A DNA stretch of 64,000 nucleotides from Blattabacterium cuenoti (GTDB lineage Bacteria; Bacteroidota; Bacteroidia; Flavobacteriales; Blattabacteriaceae), in the NCBI RefSeq assembly GCF_014251715.1, contig NZ_CP059198.1, forward strand, positions 62,001-126,000, given 5' to 3'. The position numbers and the translations under genes are program-made. The notes beneath the pieces were generated by a model. It did no database searches. It was not told the DNA's origin and saw nothing but the letters and a program-made list of their open reading frames with translations. Positions within the stretch are counted from its first letter, which is position 1, and every line of letters begins with the position of its first letter. Positions 1-8,461 of this stretch are shown here, in pieces.

Positions 1-1110
1 GAGAAACATCCGCATATTTTATTTATTTTTTGTGAAACAGAAGAAAAAAAAATTCCAGAATTGATTTTATTGCGTTGTAAAGTTTATGAATTTAAAAGAA
101 TTTCTATAAAAGAAATTTTTTTTCATTTAAAAATGATCGCTGAAAAAGAAAATATAGAAATAGAAAATGAGGCCTTATTTGTTCTTTCTAAATATGCGGA
201 AGGATCTATTGGAAAGGCTATTTATATATTTGATAAATTAAATAATTATGATATAAATGGTAAAAAAATATCTAAGGAGTTTATCATGAAAAAATTGGGG
301 ATAATTGATGTTAAATATTATTTTAAAATAATAGATCATCTTTTAAATGAAAAAATGCATAAAATATTCATTTTATTGGATAAAATATACCAATATGAAA
401 TTGATTCTTATAATTTTATAATTGGGTTAATAAAACATTTCAAAAATTTATTTTTATCTAAAAATACAGAAACAATTTCTATCTTAAAATTTGAAAAAAA
501 AATAATAGAATCTTATATTGAACAATCAAAAAAAATATCTTATTTACTTTTAATAAACGCTTTGAATATTTGTATTTCTTTGGAAAAAGAATACAAATTG
601 AATTCAAATTCAAAATTAACAATAGAAATATATTTAATTCAATTAGTACATTTTTTTTATTTTAAAAAAAATCATTATAATAAATTAAAATTGGTAGAAA
701 ATAATCAAGAATTTCTTTTTTATGCAAAAAATGAAAAAATTCATTTTTTGCATAAAAATTGGATAAATTTTATACAAAAATTTTCAGATAAAATAAATAC
801 TATTTATTTAGATTTTTTAAAAAACGAAATACAATTTAAAATCATAAAAAATAAAATATTTTTTATGATACCCTACAGATTAGTAAATAGCGATTTTTTA
901 TTAATTCAAACACATTTTATAAAATACTTCAAAAAAAAATTAAATAATCCATATTTAGAATTTAAAATTATAAAAATTAAATCAAAGGGAACTCCAATAG
1001 AACAATATAATTTTTTATATAAAAAAAATAAATTAGTAGAAACATTAATAGAACGATTAAATTTAAAAATATCTTATTCTGCAAGACAAGAAGAAAAAAA
1101 ATCATTATAA
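1..1110 (+). CDS. dnaX: DNA polymerase III gamma/tau subunit, 3' part
   Basis: The reading frame is open from base 1, so the gene begins before the window and 369 C-terminal residues are visible. The first residues (HPHILFIFCETEEKKIPELI, then LLRC) match the sensor-1 region of the DnaX clamp-loader ATPase, where family members have TTE-x-KIP-x-TI-x-SRC. The next part (EALFVLSKYAEGSIGKAI) fits the AAA+ lid. The Walker A motif and zinc module lie outside the window. The C-terminal 200 residues are Lys/Asn/Ile-rich and poorly conserved, as in reduced genomes. DnaX assembles the clamp loader and couples the polymerase cores at the replication fork. The family assignment is secure. Confidence 0.85.
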   Translation, partial: EKHPHILFIFCETEEKKIPELILLRCKVYEFKRISIKEIFFHLKMIAEKENIEIENEALFVLSKYAEGSIGKAIYIFDKLNNYDINGKKISKEFIMKKLGIIDVKYYFKIIDHLLNEKMHKIFILLDKIYQYEIDSYNFIIGLIKHFKNLFLSKNTETISILKFEKKIIESYIEQSKKISYLLLINALNICISLEKEYKLNSNSKLTIEIYLIQLVHFFYFKKNHYNKLKLVENNQEFLFYAKNEKIHFLHKNWINFIQKFSDKINTIYLDFLKNEIQFKIIKNKIFFMIPYRLVNSDFLLIQTHFIKYFKKKLNNPYLEFKIIKIKSKGTPIEQYNFLYKKNKLVETLIERLNLKISYSARQEEKKSL

Positions 1111-1119
1111 TTACAAAAT

Positions 1120-1135
1120 AATGACAAAGGTCATT
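1120..1135 (+). promoter_or_regulatory. Inverted repeat upstream of clpC
   Basis: AATGAC-AAAG-GTCATT is a perfect 6-bp inverted repeat with a 4-bp spacer, 46 bp before the clpC start. A TATATT element follows it by about 17 bp (near 1151). The half-site resembles those upstream of grpE and htpG in this window, which suggests a shared stress operator. The role is inferred. The spacer is one base longer than at the other two sites. Confidence 0.4.
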
Positions 1136-1180
1136 TGTAGAAATGAATGATATATTTTATCTTTTTATTTAACATTTTTA

Positions 1181-3310
1181 ATGATTTTAAATTATATGAT
1201 TCATCATTATTCGTCAAATAGTATAAAAAAAATTTTTTTCTCTTCTGCTTATTCAGATTCAGATGAAGATATTGAAAATGATAGTTCTACTTCTTCTTCT
1301 TATGGATCTGAAGGAAAGAGTTCTGGTTATTATGGAGGAGCTTCAATAAAAAGCAATACCCCTGTATTAGATAATTTTGGAAGAGATTTAAATGCTATAG
1401 CTATGGAAGGAAAATTAGATCCTGTAGTAGGGAGAGATCAGGAAGTAGAACGTGTATCTCAAATATTGAGTAGAAGAAAAAAAAATAATCCTTTACTTAT
1501 AGGCGAACCTGGAGTTGGTAAATCAGCTATTGCTGAAGGATTAGCATTACGTATTGTACAAAAAAAAGTTTCTAGAGTATTATATAATAAAAGAGTCGTC
1601 ATATTAGATTTAGCTAGTTTAGTTGCAGGAACTAAATATAGAGGTCAATTTGAAGAAAGAATGAAAGCTATTATAAATGAATCAGAAAAAAATACAGAAT
1701 TAATACTTTTTATAGATGAAATTCATACCATGATTGGAGCAGGTGGAACTACAGGTTCATTAGATGCTTCCAATATGTTTAAACCTGCTTTAGCAAGAGG
1801 ATATATTCAATGTATTGGTGCAACTACATTAAATGAATATAGACAATACATAGAAAAAGATGGTGCTTTAGAACGAAGATTTCAAAAAATTATAGTACAA
1901 CCTTCTTCTGAAGAAGAAACTATAGAAATTTTAAAAAAAATAAAGGGAAAATATGAAACTCATCATAATGTTCTTTATACAGAAAAAGCTATTAAAGCTT
2001 GTGTAAATCTTACGGGACGATATATTATTGATCGTTATTTGCCAGATAAAGCTATTGATGCCTTAGATGAATCAGGAGCTCGCGTACATATAAAAAATAT
2101 TAAAGTTCCACAAGAAATAGTTTTTCTAGAAAAAGAATTAGAAAGTCTTCGTAAAGAAAAATCTAAAGTAGTTAAAAGTCAAAAATATGAAGAAGCAGCG
2201 CGTTTACGTGATACAGAAAAACGTATAGAAAAAAAATTAATAAAAGCACAAAAAGAGTGGGAAGAATCTTCTAAAGAAAATAAAGAAATTGTATCCGAAG
2301 AAAATGTTGAAGAAGTGGTATCCATGATGAGTGGAGTTCCAGTTAACAGAATAGCTCAAGCTGAAATGAAAAAATTGAATAATATGATCAATCTTTTAAA
2401 AGATAAAATAGTAGGACAAGATGAAGCCGTAGAAAAAATAGTAAAAGCTGTTCAAAGAAATAGAACTGGATTAAAAGATCCTAATTCTATTATAGGATCT
2501 TTTATTTTTTTAGGTCAAACAGGAGTTGGAAAAACCTATTTAGCAAAAATTTTTGCGAAAGAATTATTTGATTCAGAAGAATCATTAATACGAATAGATA
2601 TGAGTGAATATATGGAAAAATTTTCTGTTACTAGATTAATAGGAGCTCCTCCTGGTTATGTAGGATATGAAGAAGGAGGACAATTAACAGAAATTATACG
2701 TCGTAGACCTTATTCTGTTATATTGTTGGATGAAATAGAAAAAGCTCATTATGAAGTATTCAATATTTTGTTACAAATATTGGATTATGGATGTGTTACA
2801 GATAGTATTGGAAAAAAAATAAATTTTAAAAATACCGTAATTATTTTTACTTCAAATACAGGAACACAGCAATTAAAAGAATTTGGTCAGGGTATAGGAT
2901 TTTATACTAAAGCAAGACAATCAAATAATTATATTAAAAATATTCTAGAACAAGCGTTAAAAAAAACTTTTTCTCCTGAATTTTTAAATAGAATAGACGA
3001 TATTATCGTTTTTAATTCTTTAACTAAAAAAGATATATCTAAAATAACTAACATAGAATTGGAAAAAATAATTTTACATGTATCTAATTTAGGTTATAAA
3101 TTAACTTTACTTCAGGAAGTAAAAGATTTTATTAAAAAAAAAGGATTTGACAATGAATATGGGGCTCGTCCTTTAAAAAGAGTAATAGAAAAATTCATAA
3201 AAAATCCTATATCAGAATGTATAATTAGTGAAAAATTAAAAAAAGGAGATCAAATTTTATTAAAAATAAATAATAAAAATAACGATATAGAAGTTATTAT
3301 TAATAATTAA
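1181..3310 (+). CDS. clpC: ClpC-type AAA+ unfoldase lacking the N-terminal Clp-N domain
   Basis: ATP-dependent unfoldase that feeds substrates to the ClpP protease in the cytoplasm. Two AAA+ modules are clear: Walker A GEPGVGKS at residues 108-115 with Walker B LFIDEIH, and a second Walker A GQTGVGKT near residue 445 with Walker B ILLDEIE. The middle domain carries the ClpC-type UVR-like segment (KYEEAARLRDTEKRIEKKL). A GIGF loop near residue 570 fits the ClpP-docking tripeptide. The protein has 709 residues against roughly 810-850 in the family. The paired Clp-N repeats of about 150 residues are absent, and the ORF begins in the acidic Ser-rich linker before NTPVLDNFGRDL. Only 70 bp separate it from dnaX, so the domain is not hidden upstream. 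Confidence 0.93.
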   Translation: MILNYMIHHYSSNSIKKIFFSSAYSDSDEDIENDSSTSSSYGSEGKSSGYYGGASIKSNTPVLDNFGRDLNAIAMEGKLDPVVGRDQEVERVSQILSRRKKNNPLLIGEPGVGKSAIAEGLALRIVQKKVSRVLYNKRVVILDLASLVAGTKYRGQFEERMKAIINESEKNTELILFIDEIHTMIGAGGTTGSLDASNMFKPALARGYIQCIGATTLNEYRQYIEKDGALERRFQKIIVQPSSEEETIEILKKIKGKYETHHNVLYTEKAIKACVNLTGRYIIDRYLPDKAIDALDESGARVHIKNIKVPQEIVFLEKELESLRKEKSKVVKSQKYEEAARLRDTEKRIEKKLIKAQKEWEESSKENKEIVSEENVEEVVSMMSGVPVNRIAQAEMKKLNNMINLLKDKIVGQDEAVEKIVKAVQRNRTGLKDPNSIIGSFIFLGQTGVGKTYLAKIFAKELFDSEESLIRIDMSEYMEKFSVTRLIGAPPGYVGYEEGGQLTEIIRRRPYSVILLDEIEKAHYEVFNILLQILDYGCVTDSIGKKINFKNTVIIFTSNTGTQQLKEFGQGIGFYTKARQSNNYIKNILEQALKKTFSPEFLNRIDDIIVFNSLTKKDISKITNIELEKIILHVSNLGYKLTLLQEVKDFIKKKGFDNEYGARPLKRVIEKFIKNPISECIISEKLKKGDQILLKINNKNNDIEVIINN

Positions 3311-3321
3311 TTTTTAAAAAA

Positions 3322-3969
3322 ATGAATTATTTATCTAAAAAAGTAAAAATTATTGAAAAAATATTAAATTTTTTATATCCTAATCCAATTAATTCTTTAT
3401 ATTATATTAATGAATATACTTTACTTATAGCTATAATACTTACTTCTAAAAGTAAAGAAAAAAAAGTAAATGAAATAACAAAACATTTGTTTCAAAAAAT
3501 TAAAACTCCTAAAGATGCGGCTAAAATTTCTATAAAAAATATAAAAAATATTATAAAAAGTATAGGCCTTTATAATAAAAAATCGAAAAATATTTATGAA
3601 CTATCTATTATTTTAATAAAAAAATACAATGAAATTGTTCCTAAAAATATTTTAAAACTAAAATCTTTACCTGGAGTAGGACATAAAACAGCATCTGTTT
3701 TTCTATCTAATGTCTCAAATTATCCTGTATTTCCTGTAGATACTCATATTCATAGAATGATGTATCGTTGGGAATTAAGCAATGGAAAAAATGTGAAAAA
3801 AACAGAAGAAGATGCTAAACGTATTTTTAGAAAAAGTAATTGGAAAAAATTGCATCTTCAAATTATTTTTTACGCTAAAAAATATTCTCCTTCCAAAAAA
3901 TGGGATTGTAAAAAAGATATAATTTATCAAGAATTTTTAAAAAATAATTTATTTAAAAGATTAGATTAG
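3322..3969 (+). CDS. nth: Endonuclease III, DNA glycosylase/AP lyase
   Basis: Base-excision repair glycosylase for oxidised pyrimidines. The helix-hairpin-helix is LPGVGHKTASVF with the catalytic lysine at K122, and the catalytic aspartate is D140 in FPVDTHIHR. The 18-residue spacing between them equals that of E. coli Nth (K120/D138). The usual C-terminal 4Fe-4S cysteine set (C-X6-C-X2-C-X5-C) is missing: only one cysteine (WDCKKD) lies in that region. The gene starts 11 bp after clpC and its last 4 bp overlap the convergent DUF3127 gene. Confidence 0.88.
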   Translation: MNYLSKKVKIIEKILNFLYPNPINSLYYINEYTLLIAIILTSKSKEKKVNEITKHLFQKIKTPKDAAKISIKNIKNIIKSIGLYNKKSKNIYELSIILIKKYNEIVPKNILKLKSLPGVGHKTASVFLSNVSNYPVFPVDTHIHRMMYRWELSNGKNVKKTEEDAKRIFRKSNWKKLHLQIIFYAKKYSPSKKWDCKKDIIYQEFLKNNLFKRLD

Positions 3970-4313
3970 AAAGGTAAATCATCAAAATCATCAGAAGACA
4001 AAGATGGAGAGATCGCAGAAGTTTTTTTTGAAGTTTCTGTATATGTATCCTCTATTTTCCATCCTTGTATAGAATTAAAATATTTAGTTATCCCTTCGGG
4101 ATTTGTCCATTCTCTTCCCCTAATGTTAATAAAAACTTTTATTTTATCTTTTGTTTTTACATTTTCCAATAAATCCACTTTATCTTGAATAAATTCAATT
4201 AATATATTTTGAGAATATGGTTCTTCAGTCGTTAAAACTATTTCTCTTTTTCTAAATCCACTGCCAAATTTTTGAATTTCAAATAGTTTTTTAATTCTTC
4301 CTATAATTTCCAT
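3966..4313 (-). CDS. DUF3127 family protein with an SSB-like acidic tail
   Basis: A 115-residue protein that matches from memory the Bacteroidota DUF3127 family (start MEIIGRIKKLFEIQKFG, then KREIVLTTEEPYSQNILIEF). The short beta-rich core could be an OB-fold-like nucleic-acid binder, but this is an inference. The C-terminus is a low-complexity Ser/Thr segment ending in DDFDDLPF, strikingly like the acidic tip (DDDIPF) by which bacterial SSB recruits partner proteins. It ends 4 bp inside nth and starts 6 bp from the stop of the SPFH gene transcribed from the same strand. The family call is fairly sure and the function is unknown. Confidence 0.75.
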   Translation of the reverse strand: MEIIGRIKKLFEIQKFGSGFRKREIVLTTEEPYSQNILIEFIQDKVDLLENVKTKDKIKVFINIRGREWTNPEGITKYFNSIQGWKIEDTYTETSKKTSAISPSLSSDDFDDLPF

Positions 4314-4319
4314 GAAATT

Positions 4320-5255
4320 TTATGATTTATTTTTATTGTTCTTTTTTTTAATAGTTTCTCCAATTTGATTAGAAATATTAAATGAAGCAATCATATTATT
4401 TAACATTTCACTAGCTGCACCTGGTGAATTAGGTAATAAAATTAAATTGGTATTACTGTTTTCTCCCATAGATTGAAGAGTATCATAATGTTGTGTTACT
4501 ACAATCAAAGCAGAAGCTTCTTGTGAATTAATTCCTACATTATTTAACACTTCAACAGATTCTAAAATACCTCTAGCTATCTCTCTACGTTGATCTGCTG
4601 TCCCTTTTCCTTGTAATTTTTTACTTTCAGCTTCTGCTTTAGCTTTGGCTATAATTTTAATTTTTTCAGCTTCCGCTTTATATTCAGCTGCTACTTTTTC
4701 TCTTTCAGCAGTATTAATACGATTCATAGCTAGTTTAACTTGTTCATCTGGTTCAAGATCTGTAACTAATGCTTTAATTATGGAATATCCATAATCCAAC
4801 ATAGCTTCTTCTAATTCCCCTTTTACTGCAATAGCAATGTTATCTTTTCTCTCAAAAACATCATCTAAACGCATTTTTGGAACTTCCGCTCTGACAACAT
4901 CAAATATATAAGAAGTTATTTGAGTATGAGAATTGTCCAATTTATAAAAAGCTTCATATACTTTATCTTTAATTACTTGAAATTGAACTGATATTTTTAC
5001 TTTTACAAAAACATTATCTTTAGTTTTTGTATCTATTAAAATATCCAATTGTTGAATTTTCAATGAAAGTTTTCCTATTATATTATCTATAATAGGAATT
5101 TTAAAATTTAATCCAGCATAACGAATACTATGAAATTTTCCCATTCTTTCAACGATAGCTGCTGTTTTTTGATTAATTATAAATATAAAACTAGAAAATA
5201 AAGACAATATTAAAATAATTAATATTCCATAAAATAGTAAACTAAAAATACTCAT
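4320..5255 (-). CDS. SPFH/Band 7 (stomatin-like) membrane protein
   Basis: Membrane-anchored scaffold of the stomatin/prohibitin superfamily. An N-terminal transmembrane helix (SLLFYGILIILILSLFSSFIFII) is followed by the Band 7 domain (TAAIVERMGKFHSIRYAGLNFKIP) and an Ala/Glu/Lys-rich coiled coil (AEREKVAAEYKAEAEKIKIIAKAKAEAESKK). I chose the ATG at 5255 (MSIFSLLFYG, 311 residues). An upstream in-frame start at 5321 would put a non-hydrophobic extension before the anchor and overlap the DUF59 gene by 55 bp. Members often stabilise membrane proteases or shape membrane microdomains. The partner here is unknown. Confidence 0.88.
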   Translation of the reverse strand: MSIFSLLFYGILIILILSLFSSFIFIINQKTAAIVERMGKFHSIRYAGLNFKIPIIDNIIGKLSLKIQQLDILIDTKTKDNVFVKVKISVQFQVIKDKVYEAFYKLDNSHTQITSYIFDVVRAEVPKMRLDDVFERKDNIAIAVKGELEEAMLDYGYSIIKALVTDLEPDEQVKLAMNRINTAEREKVAAEYKAEAEKIKIIAKAKAEAESKKLQGKGTADQRREIARGILESVEVLNNVGINSQEASALIVVTQHYDTLQSMGENSNTNLILLPNSPGAASEMLNNMIASFNISNQIGETIKKKNNKNKS

Positions 5256-5266
5256 ATTTAAAAAAT

Positions 5267-5581
5267 TTATAACAATCCTAATTCTAAACGAGCTTCTTCG
5301 CTCATTAATTCTTTCCCCCAAGGAGGATCAAATGTTAAAATTACATCAACCTTGTTTATTTCTTTTATAGATTTTACTTTTTTTCTTACTTCCATAGGTA
5401 AACTTTCTGCTACTGGACAATTCGGCGTTGTTAATGTCATCACTATTTTAACCTCTTTTTTACTAGAAATTTGAATATCATAAATAAGACCAAGTTCATA
5501 AATATCTACTGAAATCTCTGGATCATATATACTTTTTAATATAAAAATAATACGATCTTCCAAAGAACAATCTCTACTCAT
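5267..5581 (-). CDS. DUF59/MIP18-family Fe-S cluster assembly protein
   Basis: A 104-residue single-domain protein. The core motifs DPEISVDIYELGLIYDI and TLTTPNCPVAESLP are typical of DUF59 (SufT/YitW/MIP18-like) proteins, which help load Fe-S clusters onto client enzymes. The conserved cysteine in TTPNCP is present. It lies between the SPFH gene and an M16 peptidase on the same strand with gaps of 2-11 bp, so co-transcription is likely. Clients in this window could include the Fe-S proteins ActB, IlvD and MutY, which is an inference. A SufT-like role is the best guess, but the family alone does not prove it. Confidence 0.85.
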   Translation of the reverse strand: MSRDCSLEDRIIFILKSIYDPEISVDIYELGLIYDIQISSKKEVKIVMTLTTPNCPVAESLPMEVRKKVKSIKEINKVDVILTFDPPWGKELMSEEARLELGLL

Positions 5582-5583
5582 TT

Positions 5584-7038
5584 TTATTTTTTATTTATTA
5601 AAGATCCAAACTGATCAAAATAACGAATAGGATAACCCAATTTTTTTATATTAGGCAATATTTCACTCGCTTTTCCAATAATTAAAATTCTTCCATTTTT
5701 AATGGAAAAAAATTTTTTACATGATTTATGTATATCATCAATAGTAACTGATTGTATTTTTTTTAAATAATTTTTATAAAATCCACTTGGTAGATTATTT
5801 TTTAATTCACAAATAAAAAGATCACTAATTCTATTTGGATCTTCTAGATCAAGAATAAATTGACCACTTATTTCTTTTTTTTTAATTTTTAATTCTTCCA
5901 AAGAAATTTTATTTTTTGAAATATTCACAATTTCTTTCAATATATCTTTTATTGCCATTTCTGTTACTTCATTTCTAACTTGAGTAAAAACTGAAAAATA
6001 ACCGATATTTCTATCTGATTTTAATACAGAATAAGCTCCATATGTATAAGCTTTTTTTTCTCTAAGATTTAAAAATAAACGACTTTGAGGTCCCCCACCT
6101 AAAATTCCATTTGCTAATATAGAAGAAAAGTATGTAGGATCAACTTTTTTGAAACAAACAGGTCCCCCGAAACAAATAGTAGATTGTGTAAGAGAAGGAA
6201 GATCTACTATATCTATTTCTATTTTAGATGGAATAACATATTCTTCTATAACAGGTTCATCAACAAATGATTTTTTTTTCCATTTAGAAAAATAAAGATA
6301 ACATAATTTTTCTGCTTCTTTTTTAGAAATATCTCCTACAAAAGAGAGATAAAAAATATTTGGAATACAATATTTTTCATATAAATTTTTCAAATCTTTA
6401 AGAGTAATATTTTTAATAGTATGATGAGTTTCATATTCTCCATACGGATGATTTTTTCCAAAATATAAAACATTTCGAACACGTTGCAAAATAGCGTTAG
6501 GATCTTTTTCTGAAAGATTTATATCTATAATTCTTTGTTTAATAATTTTTTCCAATTCTTTGTTATTGTCAAATTTACTATTCATCAAAATATCACTTAT
6601 GATAGAAACAGATTTATTCAAATGTTTTTTTAACGTTGAAATAGATATTTCAGAAAAAGAAGTATACAAATTAGCTCCTATATAATCAATAATATCATCT
6701 AATTCTTCTTTAGAGTGAGTTTTTGTTCCAGAACGAAGCATTTGACCAAAAATTTTTCTTATTCCAGCTTTATCTTTTTCCAAAAAAGGCTTACAATCTA
6801 ATTCTAACCCAACTCTAACTAAAGGTAGTTTATGATTTTCTACTATTAAAACCTTTAATCCATTTTTCATTTTGAAAAATTTAGGTTTTTCAATATTTAT
6901 AGAAATTTTTCGTTTTATAGGTTTAGGGGGAATACTACGATTAACTGTATGAGCAAACATAATTATTGTATAAAAAAAAATTGTTATAATGAAAATAATT
7001 TTTTTAAAAAATTTAAATTTTTGTATGTTCTGGAACAT
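5584..7038 (-). CDS. M16 family zinc peptidase homologue, probably inactive subunit
   Basis: A 484-residue protein with an N-terminal hydrophobic export or anchor segment (IIFIITIFFYTIIMFAH) followed by two M16 domains. At the place of the zinc-binding HxxEH motif it has IRKIFGQMLRSG, so both zinc histidines and the catalytic glutamate are absent. The C-terminal half keeps the R/Y pair region (GGGPQSRLFLNLREKKAYTYGAYS) typical of the partner subunit. It overlaps the upstream M16 gene by 26 bp. Paired active and inactive M16 subunits are known from mitochondrial processing peptidase and bacterial heterodimers, so this is probably the non-catalytic partner acting in the periplasm. Confidence 0.88.
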   Translation of the reverse strand: MFQNIQKFKFFKKIIFIITIFFYTIIMFAHTVNRSIPPKPIKRKISINIEKPKFFKMKNGLKVLIVENHKLPLVRVGLELDCKPFLEKDKAGIRKIFGQMLRSGTKTHSKEELDDIIDYIGANLYTSFSEISISTLKKHLNKSVSIISDILMNSKFDNNKELEKIIKQRIIDINLSEKDPNAILQRVRNVLYFGKNHPYGEYETHHTIKNITLKDLKNLYEKYCIPNIFYLSFVGDISKKEAEKLCYLYFSKWKKKSFVDEPVIEEYVIPSKIEIDIVDLPSLTQSTICFGGPVCFKKVDPTYFSSILANGILGGGPQSRLFLNLREKKAYTYGAYSVLKSDRNIGYFSVFTQVRNEVTEMAIKDILKEIVNISKNKISLEELKIKKKEISGQFILDLEDPNRISDLFICELKNNLPSGFYKNYLKKIQSVTIDDIHKSCKKFFSIKNGRILIIGKASEILPNIKKLGYPIRYFDQFGSLINKK

Positions 7039-8341
7039 TGTATAAACGAACTCTATTGTTTTTATTCAAATATTTATTAGCAACCCTTTTAATATCTTCT
7101 ACAGTTATTTTTCTATATTTTTCTATATCGGTATTTATCAAATTAGCATTGTGATAATATAAATAATAATAAGATAATTTTGCAGAAATTCCACCCATAG
7201 AATAATTATCATAAATAAATTTTTTTTCAAAAAAATTTATTTGTTTTTCTAATTCATATTGAGTAATCCCCCTTTCTTTCAAAAGATCAATTTCTTCATC
7301 TATTATTTTTATTAATTGATCTAAGGATACTCCAGGATTGATTAATCCATATATAATAAAAATTCCATAATCTTCCATTGTATCTAAAAAAGAACCTGCA
7401 TAAGAAGCCATTTGTTTTGTATTTACAACATTTTTCATAATACGAGAACTTTCCCCAGAAGAAAGAACGTGATCTATTATTTTTAATATATAAGAATCTC
7501 TATCTGTAATCTTTGTAACTCTATATGATAAAAAAACTCCAGGAACCTTCGTATTTTTATCTACATATGTAGAACATATTTCTTTTTTTATAGGTTCTTC
7601 TTCTATTTTTTTCATTCTAAAATCCATTTTTCCTTTAGGAATGGAAGAAAAATATTTTTTAATTAATTTTCTAGCTTCATTCATTTCAAAATCCCCTGCT
7701 AGAACTAAAACAGCATTATTTGGAACATAATAAGTTTTATAAAATTTCTTATAATCATTTTCTGTAGCAAGATCTAAATCTTTATCAAATCCAATAACAG
7801 GATATTTATATGGATGTTTTTTAAATAACAAAGAAGGGATTTTTTCTGAAATAGCTGTAACATATGGTTGATTTTCAATACGCATTTTTTTTTCTTCTTT
7901 TACTACTTTTCTTTGTATATTAATACTTTCTTCATCCACTTTAGCATGAAGCATTCTTTCTGATTCCAACCATAAAGCTAATGGTAGACGATCAGAAGGC
8001 AATACTTCGTAATAACAAGTTTCATCATGATTTGTATAAGCATTATTTTGACCACCATTAGATGCTATATATTTGAAATATTCACCTTTTTTAATATTTT
8101 TAGACCCTTCAAACATAAGATGTTCAAAAAAATGAGCAAATCCTGATCTTCCAGGTGTTTCATTTTTACTTCCTACATGATATGAAACTGAAATTGTGAC
8201 CAAAGGATTGGTATTATCTTGATGTAAAATAACATGCAATCCATTCAACAATTTTTCTTCAAAAAATTTTATTTTGTATAACTCTTTAGAGTTTGAATGA
8301 CTAAACATCATAGCTGTTAACAAAAAAAAAATCCTATTCAT
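7013..8341 (-). CDS. M16 family zinc peptidase, catalytic subunit
   Basis: A 442-residue insulinase-family metallopeptidase. A short hydrophobic N-terminus (MNRIFFLLTAMMF) looks like a signal peptide. The inverted zinc motif HFFEH is intact in SGFAHFFEHLMFEGSKN, and a downstream acidic segment (VDEESINIQRKVVKEEKKMR) supplies the third zinc ligand region. The C-terminal half is the second, inactive M16 lobe. The gene is directly upstream of, and overlaps, the degenerate partner, so the two products probably form a periplasmic processing complex. Its start faces the act cluster across 120 bp. Confidence 0.9.
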   Translation of the reverse strand: MNRIFFLLTAMMFSHSNSKELYKIKFFEEKLLNGLHVILHQDNTNPLVTISVSYHVGSKNETPGRSGFAHFFEHLMFEGSKNIKKGEYFKYIASNGGQNNAYTNHDETCYYEVLPSDRLPLALWLESERMLHAKVDEESINIQRKVVKEEKKMRIENQPYVTAISEKIPSLLFKKHPYKYPVIGFDKDLDLATENDYKKFYKTYYVPNNAVLVLAGDFEMNEARKLIKKYFSSIPKGKMDFRMKKIEEEPIKKEICSTYVDKNTKVPGVFLSYRVTKITDRDSYILKIIDHVLSSGESSRIMKNVVNTKQMASYAGSFLDTMEDYGIFIIYGLINPGVSLDQLIKIIDEEIDLLKERGITQYELEKQINFFEKKFIYDNYSMGGISAKLSYYYLYYHNANLINTDIEKYRKITVEDIKRVANKYLNKNNRVRLYNVPEHTKI

Positions 8342-8418
8342 AAGTATGAAAGTTAAAAATTAACAAAAGAAATTTACGAATTTTTTTTTCCAAAAAAGTA
8401 GATTTTTTTCTTTTATTC

Positions 8419-8426
8419 TATTTTTG
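8419..8426 (+). promoter_or_regulatory. Candidate Bacteroidota -7 element before the act cluster
   Basis: TATTTTTG fits the TAnnTTTG -7 consensus of the Bacteroidota primary sigma factor and lies 36 bp before actA. No convincing -33 TTTG is seen. In sequence this AT-rich the motif occurs often by chance. Confidence 0.3.
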
Positions 8427-8461
8427 TTAAATAAAACTATTATGAATTTGGTTATCTAGTT

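Noticed and set aside
8352-8364. GTTAA-AAA-TTAAC repeat in the M16/act divergent region
   Set aside because: A 5-bp stem of A and T bases is common by chance here and has no counterpart elsewhere.
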